A DNA stretch of 64,000 nt from Variovorax sp. N23 (lineage in GTDB: Bacteria > Pseudomonadota > Gammaproteobacteria > Burkholderiales > Burkholderiaceae_C): the NCBI RefSeq assembly GCF_025486315.1, contig NZ_JAOOPY010000003.1:124001-188000 (forward strand). The letters run 5' to 3'. The notes beneath the pieces are model-generated. The model was not told where the DNA came from. It did not search any database and worked only from the letters and a program-made list of their open reading frames with translations. This document shows positions 33,719 to 42,136 of the stretch, in pieces. The position numbers and the translations under genes are program-made. The number at the start of each line of letters is the position of its first letter. The stretch's first letter is position 1.

Positions 33719-35092
33719 TCAATCCGGTGCGGCCGGGCCGTCGGCGAGCCGCACGCGGTTGCCGCCCGACTTCTTGGCCGCGTACAGGGCCTCGTCGGCG
33801 TCGCGGATGAGCTGCTTGTAGTCGTCGCCGTGTTCCGGATAGAGCGCGATGCCGATGCTGGGCGACACGCTGACCACGGTGTCGGCCAGCGCGAAGGGCT
33901 GGCACAGGCGCGAGCGCAGGGACTCCGCGATCGCCAGGGACCGTTCGACCGTGCAGTCGCTGTCGAGCAGCACCAGGAATTCGTCGCCGCCGATGCGCCC
34001 GACCATGCCGGCCTGCGCCACGCCGCTGTGCAGGCGCACGGCGGTTTCCTGCAGCAGCAGGTCGCCTGCCGCGTGGCCGAAACGGTCGTTGACCTCCTTG
34101 AACATGTCGAGGTCGACGTACAGCAGGGCCAGCCGGCGGTGTTCGGCGCGCGCGTGCTGCAGCGCGGCCTCGATGCGCTCGTGCAGCAGGGCGCGGTTGG
34201 GCAGGTCGGTGAGCGGGTCGTGGCGCGCGATGTGGCGCAGCCGCGTCTCCATCTGCTTGCGCTCGATGGCGGTCGCCACCTGGGTCGAGACGAACTGCAG
34301 CAGCTCCATGTCGTGTTCGGTGTAGCGCACGTCGCCGGTGTAGCTCTGCACCACCAGCACGCCGATCGGGCCCTGCTGCGTCTGCAGCGGAACGCCGAGC
34401 CAGTCGAGCGAGTTGCGGCCGACGTCGAGCTTCACGCGCGGCGGCAGGTTCGGCGCGGTGTCGGCGCGCAGCAGCATCGCCTGGCCGCTGCGGATCACCT
34501 CGGCGCTCAGCGTGCCCGAATCGAGCGGGCGCGGGGCGGGCGCCTCGTGCTCGGCGTCGACGTAGTAGGGGAAGGACAGCTCGTCCTTGGCCTTGTCGTA
34601 GAGCGCGACGAAGAAGTTCACGGCCGGCAGCAGCCCGCCGACGATCTGGTGGACATGGCGGAACAGCGCCAGCAGGTTTTCGGCGGTATGCGCCGCCTCG
34701 GACACGGCGTAGAGCGCCGCCTGCATCGATTCGGCGCGCTTGCGCTCGGTCACGTCCCGCGCCACGGCCACCCGCACGCCGGCCTCGGGCGACCAGCGCG
34801 CCGACCACATGATGTGCACCGTGCGGCCGTCCTTGCGCACGTAGCGGTTCTCGAAATGCGGCTTCTGCGTCCCGGCGTAGATGTTGTCGACGCGGGCCAG
34901 GGTGCGCGCGCGGTCGTCCGGGTGGACGAAGTCGATCATCGGCTGGCCGATCATTTCGGCCGGTGTATAGCCGAAGGTCTGTTGGCAGGCCGCGCTCACG
35001 AAGACGAAGCGCCCCTCCACGTTCACGACGCAGATGGTGTCGACCAGCAGGTCCATGACGCTGGACAGGAAGGCATCGCTGGTGATGTTCAT
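33719..35092 (-). CDS. PAS-GAF-GGDEF diguanylate cyclase
   Basis: A 457-residue cytoplasmic sensor cyclase. A PAS domain occupies about residues 15-120 (F-V-S-A-A-C-Q-Q-T-F-G-Y, F-V-H-P-D-D-R, E-N-R-Y-V-R-K-D-G), a GAF domain about 130-290, and the GGDEF domain about 295-455 (H-D-P-L-T-D-L-P-N-R, then R-I-G-G-D-E-F). The active-site GGDEF is intact, so it should make cyclic di-GMP. The inhibitory I-site, R-x-x-D seven to four residues before the R of R-x-G-G-D-E-F, reads A-Q-A-G and is missing, so product inhibition at this site is unlikely. No EAL domain and no membrane helix are seen. Confidence 0.9.
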   Translation of the reverse strand: MNITSDAFLSSVMDLLVDTICVVNVEGRFVFVSAACQQTFGYTPAEMIGQPMIDFVHPDDRARTLARVDNIYAGTQKPHFENRYVRKDGRTVHIMWSARWSPEAGVRVAVARDVTERKRAESMQAALYAVSEAAHTAENLLALFRHVHQIVGGLLPAVNFFVALYDKAKDELSFPYYVDAEHEAPAPRPLDSGTLSAEVIRSGQAMLLRADTAPNLPPRVKLDVGRNSLDWLGVPLQTQQGPIGVLVVQSYTGDVRYTEHDMELLQFVSTQVATAIERKQMETRLRHIARHDPLTDLPNRALLHERIEAALQHARAEHRRLALLYVDLDMFKEVNDRFGHAAGDLLLQETAVRLHSGVAQAGMVGRIGGDEFLVLLDSDCTVERSLAIAESLRSRLCQPFALADTVVSVSPSIGIALYPEHGDDYKQLIRDADEALYAAKKSGGNRVRLADGPAAPD

Positions 35093-35192
35093 GGCGAGAG
35101 AGGAGCGAGGCGGCGCGCTACCCGCGGGGCGCTGGCCCCATCATGCCGCAGTCGGTGGCGGATGCGTGGGACGGCGGGGCATCGCGCGGGGG

Positions 35193-36599
35193 TCAAGGGT
35201 CCGTGCCGATGCTGCGCGCGATGTGGCGCGCCGCCTCGGCCACCACCTGCCGGCGCTGGGGCGTGTCGTCCATCCGTTGGCGGCCCGGCGGGCGGGCCCA
35301 TTCGGGGTGGCTCCGCGCCGGCGCCGTCGCACGCACTGCGGCGCTCAGCGCTTGGGTGTGGCCGGCGCCGCGTGGGGGCTCGACCTGGATGCGCGACGTG
35401 GCGGCATGGCCGCGCCGCTCGAGGGCGCGCACCAGGGCCCGTTGCCAGTCGGCCAGCACGAAGAGCACGCCGTCGTCGACGCTCAGCTCGTGCACGTCGC
35501 GCAGCGTGTTGAAGAGCTTGCGCCCGAGCGGGCCGAGGCCCTGCGAGATGGCACCGCCGATCACGCCCCCGAGCGCCGCGCCGGCGCCGAGCGACAGCCC
35601 GCCCGCGGCCAGGTCGGCCACCACGCCCACGGCCGCGCCGACGGCAGCGCCCTTGCCCAGGCGCAGGCCGGCGTCCTTCATGGCTTCGGGGCTGAAGAAA
35701 TCCATCGACCAGCGGCCCTCGAGCAGCGGCAGCGGCGCCTCGGCGGCGTCGCCGTCGCGGAAGCGGTAGAGCGTGAGCAGGTCGGACGCGCAGCGCTGCG
35801 CCTTGTCGAAGACCGTCTGCTGCAATTGGGCGACCTGCGGGGCGCGGCGGGCCTCGTCCTCGAAGTCGGCGGCGGCCACCTGGCGGCGCAGGGCGGCCAC
35901 GTCGACCAGCAGTTCGGCGATGCGAGAAGCGGCCGCATCGCGGCGCTCGGCCGCTTCGCGCGCCAGCGACTCGACCACCGCCTCCAGTTGGGGGCGCCGA
36001 TCGCGCAGCAGCGTGATCAGGTCCTGGTACAGGTCGCGCTCGGCGCCGACGAAGGGCGCGGCCGCGTCGAAGCGCACCACGGCGTGCATGCCGTAGGCGG
36101 CCAGCAGTTCCTTCCAGGCCGCTTCGCGGCTGGCCGGGTCGCGCACGAAGTTGAGCACCGGCAGCACCGGCCGGGCGCAGGAGCGCAGCAGCTCGATCTC
36201 GTCGCGGTACTTGGGCAGCACCGGCTCGCGCGCGTCGATCACCAGGAAGGCGGCGTCGACGTCGAGCAGGGCGCGCAGCACCTTGGCCTCCTGCTCGAAG
36301 ACGCCGTGTGCTTCCGGCCCCCGCAGGAACTGGCGGATGCGCTCGGGCGGTGTGGCGGCATCGGCGGTGCGATCGATGTGCTCGCGCAGGCTCACCGCGT
36401 CTTCCAGGCCGGGCGTGTCGAAGAAGTGCACCGCGGCGCGGTCGCGCACTGCGAGCTCGATGCGCTCGACATGGCGCGTGGTGCCGGGCCGGTCGGACAC
36501 CTCGCCGAAATCGGCGCGGCGCGCGAGCGTGCGCAGCAGCGAGGTCTTGCCCGCGTTGGTGTGGCCGACCACGGCGATGCGCAGGGGCTGGTCTTCCAT
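35193..36599 (-). CDS. GTPase with DUF3482 domain
   Basis: A 468-residue protein. The N-terminal small GTPase domain (residues about 8-200) has G1 G-H-T-N-A-G-K-T-S, G2 P-G-T-T-R, and G3 D-T-P-G-L-E-D. The expected N-K-x-D of G4 appears instead as N-F-V-R-D. The C-terminal DUF3482 part contains a glycine-zipper stretch of alternating A/G and V/L (around residues 325-365), of a kind that inserts into or packs on membranes. Start ATG 36599 has AGGA eight bases upstream; an ATG three codons earlier overlaps the upstream gene. The gene is coupled to the DUF2868 membrane protein. Function of the pair is not established. Confidence 0.85.
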   Translation of the reverse strand: MEDQPLRIAVVGHTNAGKTSLLRTLARRADFGEVSDRPGTTRHVERIELAVRDRAAVHFFDTPGLEDAVSLREHIDRTADAATPPERIRQFLRGPEAHGVFEQEAKVLRALLDVDAAFLVIDAREPVLPKYRDEIELLRSCARPVLPVLNFVRDPASREAAWKELLAAYGMHAVVRFDAAAPFVGAERDLYQDLITLLRDRRPQLEAVVESLAREAAERRDAAASRIAELLVDVAALRRQVAAADFEDEARRAPQVAQLQQTVFDKAQRCASDLLTLYRFRDGDAAEAPLPLLEGRWSMDFFSPEAMKDAGLRLGKGAAVGAAVGVVADLAAGGLSLGAGAALGGVIGGAISQGLGPLGRKLFNTLRDVHELSVDDGVLFVLADWQRALVRALERRGHAATSRIQVEPPRGAGHTQALSAAVRATAPARSHPEWARPPGRQRMDDTPQRRQVVAEAARHIARSIGTDP

Positions 36600-36601
36600 G
36601 T

Positions 36602-37993
36602 TCACCATCCTGCCAGCGCGTCGGCCAGCATGTCGTGCGCCGTGATGCGGGCGAGGCCGCTGTCGGCCAGCCAGCGCCGCCAGCGGGCCACAGCGGGGTC
36701 GTTCGACGGTGCGGGAGTGTCGATGTCGGGCACCAGCCAGAGCCGGCAGTCGCCGCAGTGCGCCAGCAGTTCGCGCAGCAGCCGCTCGGTGCCGCGGTCG
36801 GGGCTGGCGGCGGCGCGGCAGACCAGCAGCAGGGCGCGCGGGCGCAGCCGGGCGGCGGTGTCGAGCAGCGTGCGGCGGTCGGCGGCGCTGCCGTCGACGC
36901 GCAGCACGGCGGCGGCCGTGTCGGGCAGGCCCGCCGGCGGCCAGGGGTGCCCGGGCGGCAGCTCGTAGGCCGCCACGATCAGCGCGTCCGTGGTGTCGGT
37001 GGCAGGCGGTGGCGTTGGCCAGTGCGTGGCGCCGGGGTCGGCGTCGACGATCGCGGCCGGCGCCAGCGCCTCGAAGCGCGAGGCGAGCCGGCGGTAGTAG
37101 GGCGCGTCGAGCGCGGGCTGCAGATCGCGCTGGCGCAAGCGCCATATCGCGGCGCTCAGCATCAGGAGCAGCACCCGGGGCAGCAGCCCATAGACGGCGA
37201 CGCAGCCGGTGAGCCACAGCGCCCAGGCGCGTTGCCCCGCGACATCGTTGGGCTGCGGCGTGAGCACCGCACTCGCGTCCGGCGTCGCGAAGCCGAACCA
37301 GGCCGGGATGCGGCCCAGCGCCTGCACCGCCTGCAGGAAGAACTGCGGCTCGAGGATGGTGGTTTCCCAGCTCAGCGTGTAGCGGTGGAAGGCCAGGGCG
37401 AACAGCATCGCGCCCAGCACCACGACGAAGGACAGCGCCCAGATGCCGTGGCTGGCCAGCCCCAGCGCCCAGGGCAGCAGGCGGGCCTGCTGCAGCAGTC
37501 GCGTCGCGGCGCGCAGCAGCACCGGCGCCTGGCCGTGGCGGCCGCCGGCGACGCGGGCCGTCAGCGTCATCCACAGCCAGCCGAAGGAGGCGCGCGGTGC
37601 CCGCAGCGGCAGCAGCAGGCCCAGCAGCCAGGCCGCGAGCGTGAGCAGGTGCGCGCCCAGCAGACTGAGCAGTGCCGCCATGATGTTGATGCGCCGATCG
37701 CTGCCGCCCACCACGCTGCCGGCCAGGGCCAGCCCGGCCACCCCGATCAGCAGGACCAGGCCCAGGCCGACCCAGGGCGCCCCGCGGCGCATGCGTGCGA
37801 GTTCCTCGTCGAGCCGGAGGCGCTGGGCGAGCAGCGCGGCGCGGCGGCCGACGCGGGTGGCCAGGGTGGTGCGGGTGGCGGCGGCTTCGCGCATGGCGGC
37901 CGCGTCGTCCAGGGGGCCGGCTTCTTCGATGAGCCGGATGGCTTCGGTGACCACCGCGCCAGAGAGGGCGGACGGGCGCGGGGCGATGTTCAA
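36602..37993 (-). CDS. DUF2868 domain-containing membrane protein
   Basis: A protein of about 463 residues with two hydrophobic hairpins in the first half (L-V-L-L-I-G-V-A-G-L-A and neighbouring segments, then G-I-W-A-L-S-F-V-V-V-L-G-A-M-L-F-A-L-A-F-H-R-Y-T) and a further helix around residue 270. W-E-T-T-I-L is a family mark. The C-terminal third is soluble, with A-L-I-V-A-A-Y-E-L and R-A-L-L-L-V-C-R. TTG 37993 is preceded by AAGGGAAG; a GTG at 38017 would add eight residues. It ends two bases before the chosen start of the GTPase gene. Conserved as a pair with DUF3482; role unknown. Confidence 0.78.
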   Translation of the reverse strand: MNIAPRPSALSGAVVTEAIRLIEEAGPLDDAAAMREAAATRTTLATRVGRRAALLAQRLRLDEELARMRRGAPWVGLGLVLLIGVAGLALAGSVVGGSDRRINIMAALLSLLGAHLLTLAAWLLGLLLPLRAPRASFGWLWMTLTARVAGGRHGQAPVLLRAATRLLQQARLLPWALGLASHGIWALSFVVVLGAMLFALAFHRYTLSWETTILEPQFFLQAVQALGRIPAWFGFATPDASAVLTPQPNDVAGQRAWALWLTGCVAVYGLLPRVLLLMLSAAIWRLRQRDLQPALDAPYYRRLASRFEALAPAAIVDADPGATHWPTPPPATDTTDALIVAAYELPPGHPWPPAGLPDTAAAVLRVDGSAADRRTLLDTAARLRPRALLLVCRAAASPDRGTERLLRELLAHCGDCRLWLVPDIDTPAPSNDPAVARWRRWLADSGLARITAHDMLADALAGW

Positions 37994-38099
37994 CGGCTTC
38001 CCTTGTGTCGGCTGCACCGATGCGGCGCACCGGCGGGCGGGAAATTATGCCGCGCCATTCGGCCGGGCCGGTCGGCGACCGCGAGGCGGCTCAACGGCC

Positions 38100-38123
38100 A
38101 ACGGGGCCGCAAGCGGCCCCGTT
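38100..38123 (-). terminator. Strong GC-rich hairpin downstream of the 24-residue peptide gene
   Basis: AACGGGGCCGC (38100-38110) and GCGGCCCCGTT (38113-38123) form an 11-bp stem with a two-base loop, AA. It lies 35 bases after the stop of the short ORF read on the minus strand and upstream of the DUF2868 gene, so it probably terminates the peptide transcript. Confidence 0.6.
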
Positions 38124-38158
38124 CGGATCGGCGCGGCGCCGATCGGGAAGAAGGGTGT

Positions 38159-38233
38159 TCAGCGCAGTCCGAAGAAGGACAGGACGGCGACCACGACCAC
38201 GACCAGACCGACGATATAGATGATGGAATTCAC
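38159..38233 (-). CDS. 24-residue hydrophobic membrane peptide
   Basis: A minus-strand ORF of 25 codons, GTG 38233 to TGA 38159, encodes MNSIIYIVGL followed by V-V-V-V-V-A-V-L-S-F-F-G-L-R. The product is one transmembrane helix with a short polar N-terminus and a terminal Arg. A near-consensus ribosome-binding site, AAAGAGGAG, lies seven bases before the GTG, and a strong hairpin lies downstream. These signals, not the codons, argue that it is real. Such tiny hydrophobic proteins occur as hypothetical genes in related bacteria; function unknown. It is independent of the Nudix gene on the other strand. Confidence 0.65.
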   Translation of the reverse strand: MNSIIYIVGLVVVVVAVLSFFGLR

Positions 38234-38388
38234 GCGAGGGCTCCTCTTTGTTGACGACAGCGATAGCGTCGCTCCCAGGACGCCTGCGACCTGTCGGCGG
38301 CCGGCGGCGCGTGCTGTAGGACGCGCCGAGTTTCAAGGCCGCGGGTGGCCGGGTTGCCGCGTGAGGTCGGAAGGCGCAGAGTCGGCGC

Positions 38389-38826
38389 ATGAAGAAGGTC
38401 TCCTGCGGTGTGCTGATCCTCAACGAGCACGACCAGCTGCTGCTGGCGCATGCCACCGGGCAGCGGCACTGGGACATCCCCAAGGGGGGCGCCGAGCCCG
38501 GCGAGTCGCCGCGCGACGCGGCCGTGCGCGAGGTGCGTGAAGAAACCGGTCTGGTGCTGGACCCCGCGGCGCTCGAGGAGATCGGGCGCGTCCCCTACAC
38601 CGCGAGGAAGGACCTGCACCTGTTCCGCGTCCGCCTTCAGACCCGCACCTGCGACATCCGGGCCTGCCGCTGCGAGAGCTTCTTCCCGCATCGCATCACC
38701 GGCGCGATGACGCCGGAGGTGGATGCCTTCCGCTGGACCGACCTCCCGGACCTGCCCGCGTTCGCCGCGGCCTCGATGACGGCGGCGCTGCAGCGCCTGC
38801 CCGGGCCGGTGGCCTCTCGGGCGTAG
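38389..38826 (+). CDS. Nudix hydrolase
   Basis: A 145-residue single-domain Nudix protein. The Nudix box G-x5-E-x7-R-E-U-x-E-E-x-G-U is present as G-A-E-P-G-E-S-P-R-D-A-A-V-R-E-V-R-E-E-T-G-L, preceded by W-D-I-P-K-G. It should hydrolyse a nucleoside-diphosphate-linked compound with Mg2+; the substrate (diadenosine polyphosphate, dNTP or RNA cap type) cannot be told. It ends 28 bases before the stop of the convergent LysR gene. Confidence 0.88.
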   Translation: MKKVSCGVLILNEHDQLLLAHATGQRHWDIPKGGAEPGESPRDAAVREVREETGLVLDPAALEEIGRVPYTARKDLHLFRVRLQTRTCDIRACRCESFFPHRITGAMTPEVDAFRWTDLPDLPAFAAASMTAALQRLPGPVASRA

Positions 38827-38854
38827 GCCGCCTCGATCCCGACGCGCCGTGCCG

Positions 38855-39763
38855 TCACGGGCGGCTTCGCCCGGCGGCCGGGTGCTGCTGCAGGTGCTCG
38901 ACCAGCAGGCGTGTCGCCGGCAGCAGCTCGCTGCCCTGGCGCACGCACAGCACCAGGTCGCGCCGCGCCCAGGGCTCGTCGAGCTTCACGGCCACCAGGG
39001 ACAGGGCGCGCAGGTACAGGCCTGCGCTGCCGCGCGGCATCACGCCGAAGCCCATGCCGTGGGCGACCATCAGGCACAGCGCGTCGTAGCCGGTCACCTG
39101 CATGCGCGTCTTCAGCGTCAGGCCCATCTCGGCGGTGGCCTGCGTGATGCGGTTGTTGATCGCGCTGCCCGGGTGCATGCCGACGAAGTCGTAGGCCAGG
39201 GCATCGCGCAGCGCGATGCGGCCGCGTGCCAGCGGGTGCGCCCTGGGCACCACGATCACCAGCTCGTCTTCGCGGTAGGGCAGCAGCGTGAGGCGCTCGT
39301 CGCCGTAGTGGCCGGCGTTCAGGATGCCGATGTCGGCGACGTTCTCGGCCACCTCGCGCGCCACGGCGGTGCTGATGCGTTCCTGCAGATGCACCTGCAG
39401 CCGCGGGTAGCGGTCCATGAAGGCGCGCAGCTCGCCGGGCAGAAACTGCGTGATGGCCGAGATGTTGGCCGACACGCGCACCTGGCCGCGCACGCCGTCG
39501 GCGTAGCCCTGCATCTGCGCGGCGATGTCGTCCAGGCCGTTGAGCACGCCGCGCGCCAGCCCCAGCAGCGCATAGGCCGCGGCGGTCGGCTCGGTCCCCT
39601 TGTTGCTGCGCGCGAACAGCACGGCGGACAGCGCGCCTTCCAGTTCGCTGATGCGCCGGCTGGCCGCGGCCGTGGCGATGTGCTCGCGTGCGGCCGCGGC
39701 GGCGATGGTGCCGGTCTCCATGACCGCGACGAACAGGCGCAGGGATATCGGATCGAGCTTCAT
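38855..39763 (-). CDS. LysR-family transcriptional regulator
   Basis: A 302-residue LysR protein. The winged helix reads L-R-L-F-V-A-V-M-E-T-G-T-I-A-A-A-A-A-R-E-H-I-A-T-A-A-A-S-R-R-I-S-E-L-E, and the effector domain starts near G-Q-V-R-V-S-A-N. It is divergent from the CoA transferase-HMG-CoA lyase-Bug operon and probably activates it through the dyad at 39775-39791. Start ATG 39763 (MKLDPISLRLF) is preferred; the frame is open for 29 codons upstream but only through the intergenic region. Confidence 0.9.
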   Translation of the reverse strand: MKLDPISLRLFVAVMETGTIAAAAAREHIATAAASRRISELEGALSAVLFARSNKGTEPTAAAYALLGLARGVLNGLDDIAAQMQGYADGVRGQVRVSANISAITQFLPGELRAFMDRYPRLQVHLQERISTAVAREVAENVADIGILNAGHYGDERLTLLPYREDELVIVVPRAHPLARGRIALRDALAYDFVGMHPGSAINNRITQATAEMGLTLKTRMQVTGYDALCLMVAHGMGFGVMPRGSAGLYLRALSLVAVKLDEPWARRDLVLCVRQGSELLPATRLLVEHLQQHPAAGRSRP

Positions 39764-39774
39764 GAGCCGCCCAT

Positions 39775-39791
39775 CATCGCGTATTGCGATG
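39775..39791. promoter_or_regulatory. LysR operator candidate (CATCGC-N5-GCGATG)
   Basis: CATCGC (39775-39780), GTATT, GCGATG (39786-39791) is a perfect 6-5-6 inverted repeat with a T-N11-A core, 11 bases upstream of the LysR start. A second perfect dyad, CGCATG-ACCAT-CATGCG, follows at 39827-39843, nearer the CoA transferase start at 39874. Confidence 0.55.
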
Positions 39792-39873
39792 GTGCATTCG
39801 TCGATGAGCGCTTTGCAGTTTCGTGGCGCATGACCATCATGCGACCCCACGCGCCCCTTCGAGAGACAACACC

Positions 39874-41091
39874 GTGATTTCCCCTCCCGCCCCCACGGCC
39901 TCCACCGGCGCGCTCGCCGGTGTCCGCATCATCGAGATGGGCCAGCTCATCGCCGGCCCCTTCTGCGGCAAGACGCTCGGCGAATTCGGTGCCGACGTGA
40001 TCAAGATCGAGGCACCGGGTAGCGGTGACCCGCTGCGCAACTGGCGGCTGCTGCAGGACGGCACCTCCGTCTGGTGGCAGGTGCAGTCGCGCAACAAGCG
40101 CAGCATCGCGCTGGACCTGCGCAGCGCCGAAGGCCAGGAGATCGCGCGCACGCTCATCGCCGAAGCCGACGTGCTGATCGAGAACTTCCGCCCCGGCACG
40201 CTCGAAGGCTGGGGCCTGGGGTGGGACGAACTGCGCCAGCGCAACCCCGGCCTCGTGATGCTGCGCATCTCGGGCTACGGCCAGACCGGCCCCTACCGCG
40301 ACCTGCCGGGCTTCGGTGCCATCGGCGAGGCCATGGGCGGGCTGCGCCACCTCACCGGCGAGCCCGGCCGGGTGCCGGTGCGCGTGGGCGTGTCCATCGG
40401 CGACACGCTGGCCGCGCTGCACGGCGCCATCGGCGTGCTCGCCGCGCTCTACCACCGCAAGGTCAATGGCGGCCAGGGCCAGGTGATCGACGTGGCGCTG
40501 CACGAGGCGGTGTTCAACGTGATGGAGAGCCTGATCCCCGAGTACAGTGCCTTCGGTGCGGTGCGCGACGCCGCCGGCAGCGCGCTGCCGGGGATCGCGC
40601 CCAGCAATGCCTACGCCTGCACCGACGGCTACGTGCTTGTCGCGGGCAACGGCGACAGCATCTTCCGCCGCCTGATGGAGACCATCGGCCGGCCGGACCT
40701 GGCGAGCGCGCCCGACCTGCAGAGCAATGCCGGCCGCGTGGCCCGGGTGGACGAACTCGATGCCGCCATCGGCGACTGGACGCGCTCGCGGCCCATGGCC
40801 GAGGTGCTGGACGTGCTGGGCGCGGCCCGGGTGCCGGCCGGCAAGGTCTACACCGCGAAGGACATCCACGAGGACCCGCACTACCGGGCGCGCGACATGA
40901 TCCTGCCGCAGCGCACGCGCGACGGCCACACGCTGGACGTGCCGGGCATCGTGCCCAAGCTCTCGGGCACGCCGGGCAGCATCCGGTCTTCGGCGCCGCG
41001 GCTGGGCGACGACACCGATGCGGTGCTGCGCGAAGCCGGCCTCACCGACACGCAGATCGCGGTCCTGCGCGAGAAAGGCATCGTGGCATGA
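39874..41091 (+). CDS. CaiB/BaiF family type III CoA transferase
   Basis: A 405-residue class III CoA transferase, moving CoA between carboxylic acids. I-I-E-M-G-Q-L-I-A-G-P-F-C-G-K-T-L-G-E-F-G-A-D-V-I-K-I-E at the N-terminus, N-K-R-S-I-A-L-D-L-R, E-N-F-R-P-G-T and S-G-Y-G-Q-T-G-P-Y are family blocks. GTG 39874 follows GAGAGACAACACC and gives the standard N-terminus; the open frame begins at 39823 inside the operator region. The stop overlaps the start of the HMG-CoA-lyase-family gene. It probably activates the acid that the downstream lyase cleaves. Confidence 0.9.
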   Translation: MISPPAPTASTGALAGVRIIEMGQLIAGPFCGKTLGEFGADVIKIEAPGSGDPLRNWRLLQDGTSVWWQVQSRNKRSIALDLRSAEGQEIARTLIAEADVLIENFRPGTLEGWGLGWDELRQRNPGLVMLRISGYGQTGPYRDLPGFGAIGEAMGGLRHLTGEPGRVPVRVGVSIGDTLAALHGAIGVLAALYHRKVNGGQGQVIDVALHEAVFNVMESLIPEYSAFGAVRDAAGSALPGIAPSNAYACTDGYVLVAGNGDSIFRRLMETIGRPDLASAPDLQSNAGRVARVDELDAAIGDWTRSRPMAEVLDVLGAARVPAGKVYTAKDIHEDPHYRARDMILPQRTRDGHTLDVPGIVPKLSGTPGSIRSSAPRLGDDTDAVLREAGLTDTQIAVLREKGIVA

Positions 41092-42083
41092 GCACCTCAA
41101 GCACTCTGGAATCCACGGTCTGGCAGGGCGCCCGCCGCCGCATCCACCTGCAGGACGTCGGCCCGCGCGACGGGTTGCAGATGGAACAGGCCTTCGTGCC
41201 CACGGCCGACAAGATCGCGCTGGTCGACCTGCTCTCCACCGCGGGCCTGGCGAAGATCGAGGTGACGTCCTTCGTGTCGCCGCAGGCCATCCCCGCGCTG
41301 CGCGACGCCGAGATCGTGCTGCGCGAGATCCGCCGCGCGCCGGGCATCGTCTACACCTGCCTCGTGCCCAACCTGCGCGGCGCCGAGCGCGCCATCGAGG
41401 CGCGGGCCGACGAGCTGAACCTGGTGATGTCGTGCAGCGAGACGCACAACCTGGCCAACCTGCGCATGACGCGCGAGCAGTCCTTCGCCGCGCTGTCGGC
41501 CGTGGTGGCGCTGGCGCAGCAGGCGCAGGTGGCCGTCAACGTGTCGCTGTCGTGCGCCTTCGGCTGCCCGATGGAGGGCGACGTGCCGGCCGAGGTGGTG
41601 CTCGACTGGGCGGCGCGCTTCGTCGCGCTCGGCGCCCGCGGCATCACGCTGTGCGACACCACCGGCATGGCCTTTCCGACCCAGGTCGCGGCCCTGACGC
41701 GCGGCTTTCGCGAACGCTTCGCGGGCACCGAGCTGACCCTGCATTTCCACAACACGCGCGGCATGGGCCTGGCCAATGTGCTGGCGTCCATCGATGCCGG
41801 GGCGGACCGCTTCGACGCCTCGCTCGGCGGCCTGGGCGGCTGCCCCTACGCGCCCGGCGCCAGCGGCAACGTGTGCACCGAAGAGATCGTGCATGCGCTC
41901 GAACTCATGGACTACGACACCGGCTGCGACCTGCCCGTGCTGTTGCAGGCCGCACACCGTCTGCCCGCGCTGATCGGCCACGACATCCCCAGCCAGATCG
42001 CCAAGGCCGGCCGCCGGCTCGACCTGCATGCGCCGCCGCCCGATTTCGCGAGCTGGCGCGACCGCGCCCTGGCGCGCGGCTGA
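41088..42083 (+). CDS. Hydroxymethylglutaryl-CoA lyase family protein
   Basis: A 331-residue TIM-barrel lyase of the HMG-CoA lyase/DRE-TIM family. The barrel starts at L-Q-D-V-G-P-R-D-G-L-Q with the catalytic Arg-Asp pair. Metal His residues are in L-H-F-H-N-T-R-G, and the signature G-G-C-P-Y-A-P-G-A-S-G-N with its flexible-loop Cys is intact. HMG-CoA lyases give acetyl-CoA and acetoacetate; relatives act on citramalyl- or related 3-hydroxyacyl-CoAs. The ATGA overlap with the CoA transferase shows coupling. Together they would activate and cleave a branched hydroxy-dicarboxylate. Confidence 0.88.
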   Translation: MSTSSTLESTVWQGARRRIHLQDVGPRDGLQMEQAFVPTADKIALVDLLSTAGLAKIEVTSFVSPQAIPALRDAEIVLREIRRAPGIVYTCLVPNLRGAERAIEARADELNLVMSCSETHNLANLRMTREQSFAALSAVVALAQQAQVAVNVSLSCAFGCPMEGDVPAEVVLDWAARFVALGARGITLCDTTGMAFPTQVAALTRGFRERFAGTELTLHFHNTRGMGLANVLASIDAGADRFDASLGGLGGCPYAPGASGNVCTEEIVHALELMDYDTGCDLPVLLQAAHRLPALIGHDIPSQIAKAGRRLDLHAPPPDFASWRDRALARG

Positions 42084-42136
42084 TCGCCACCGTCACTTCT
42101 TCGACCCCATACCAACACCACGGAGACCTTCCTCAC

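Noticed and set aside
33333..34808. A minus-strand alternate frame spanning pssA and the cyclase gene.
   Set aside because: It crosses two well-supported genes in a different frame and is Arg/Ala-rich without motifs.
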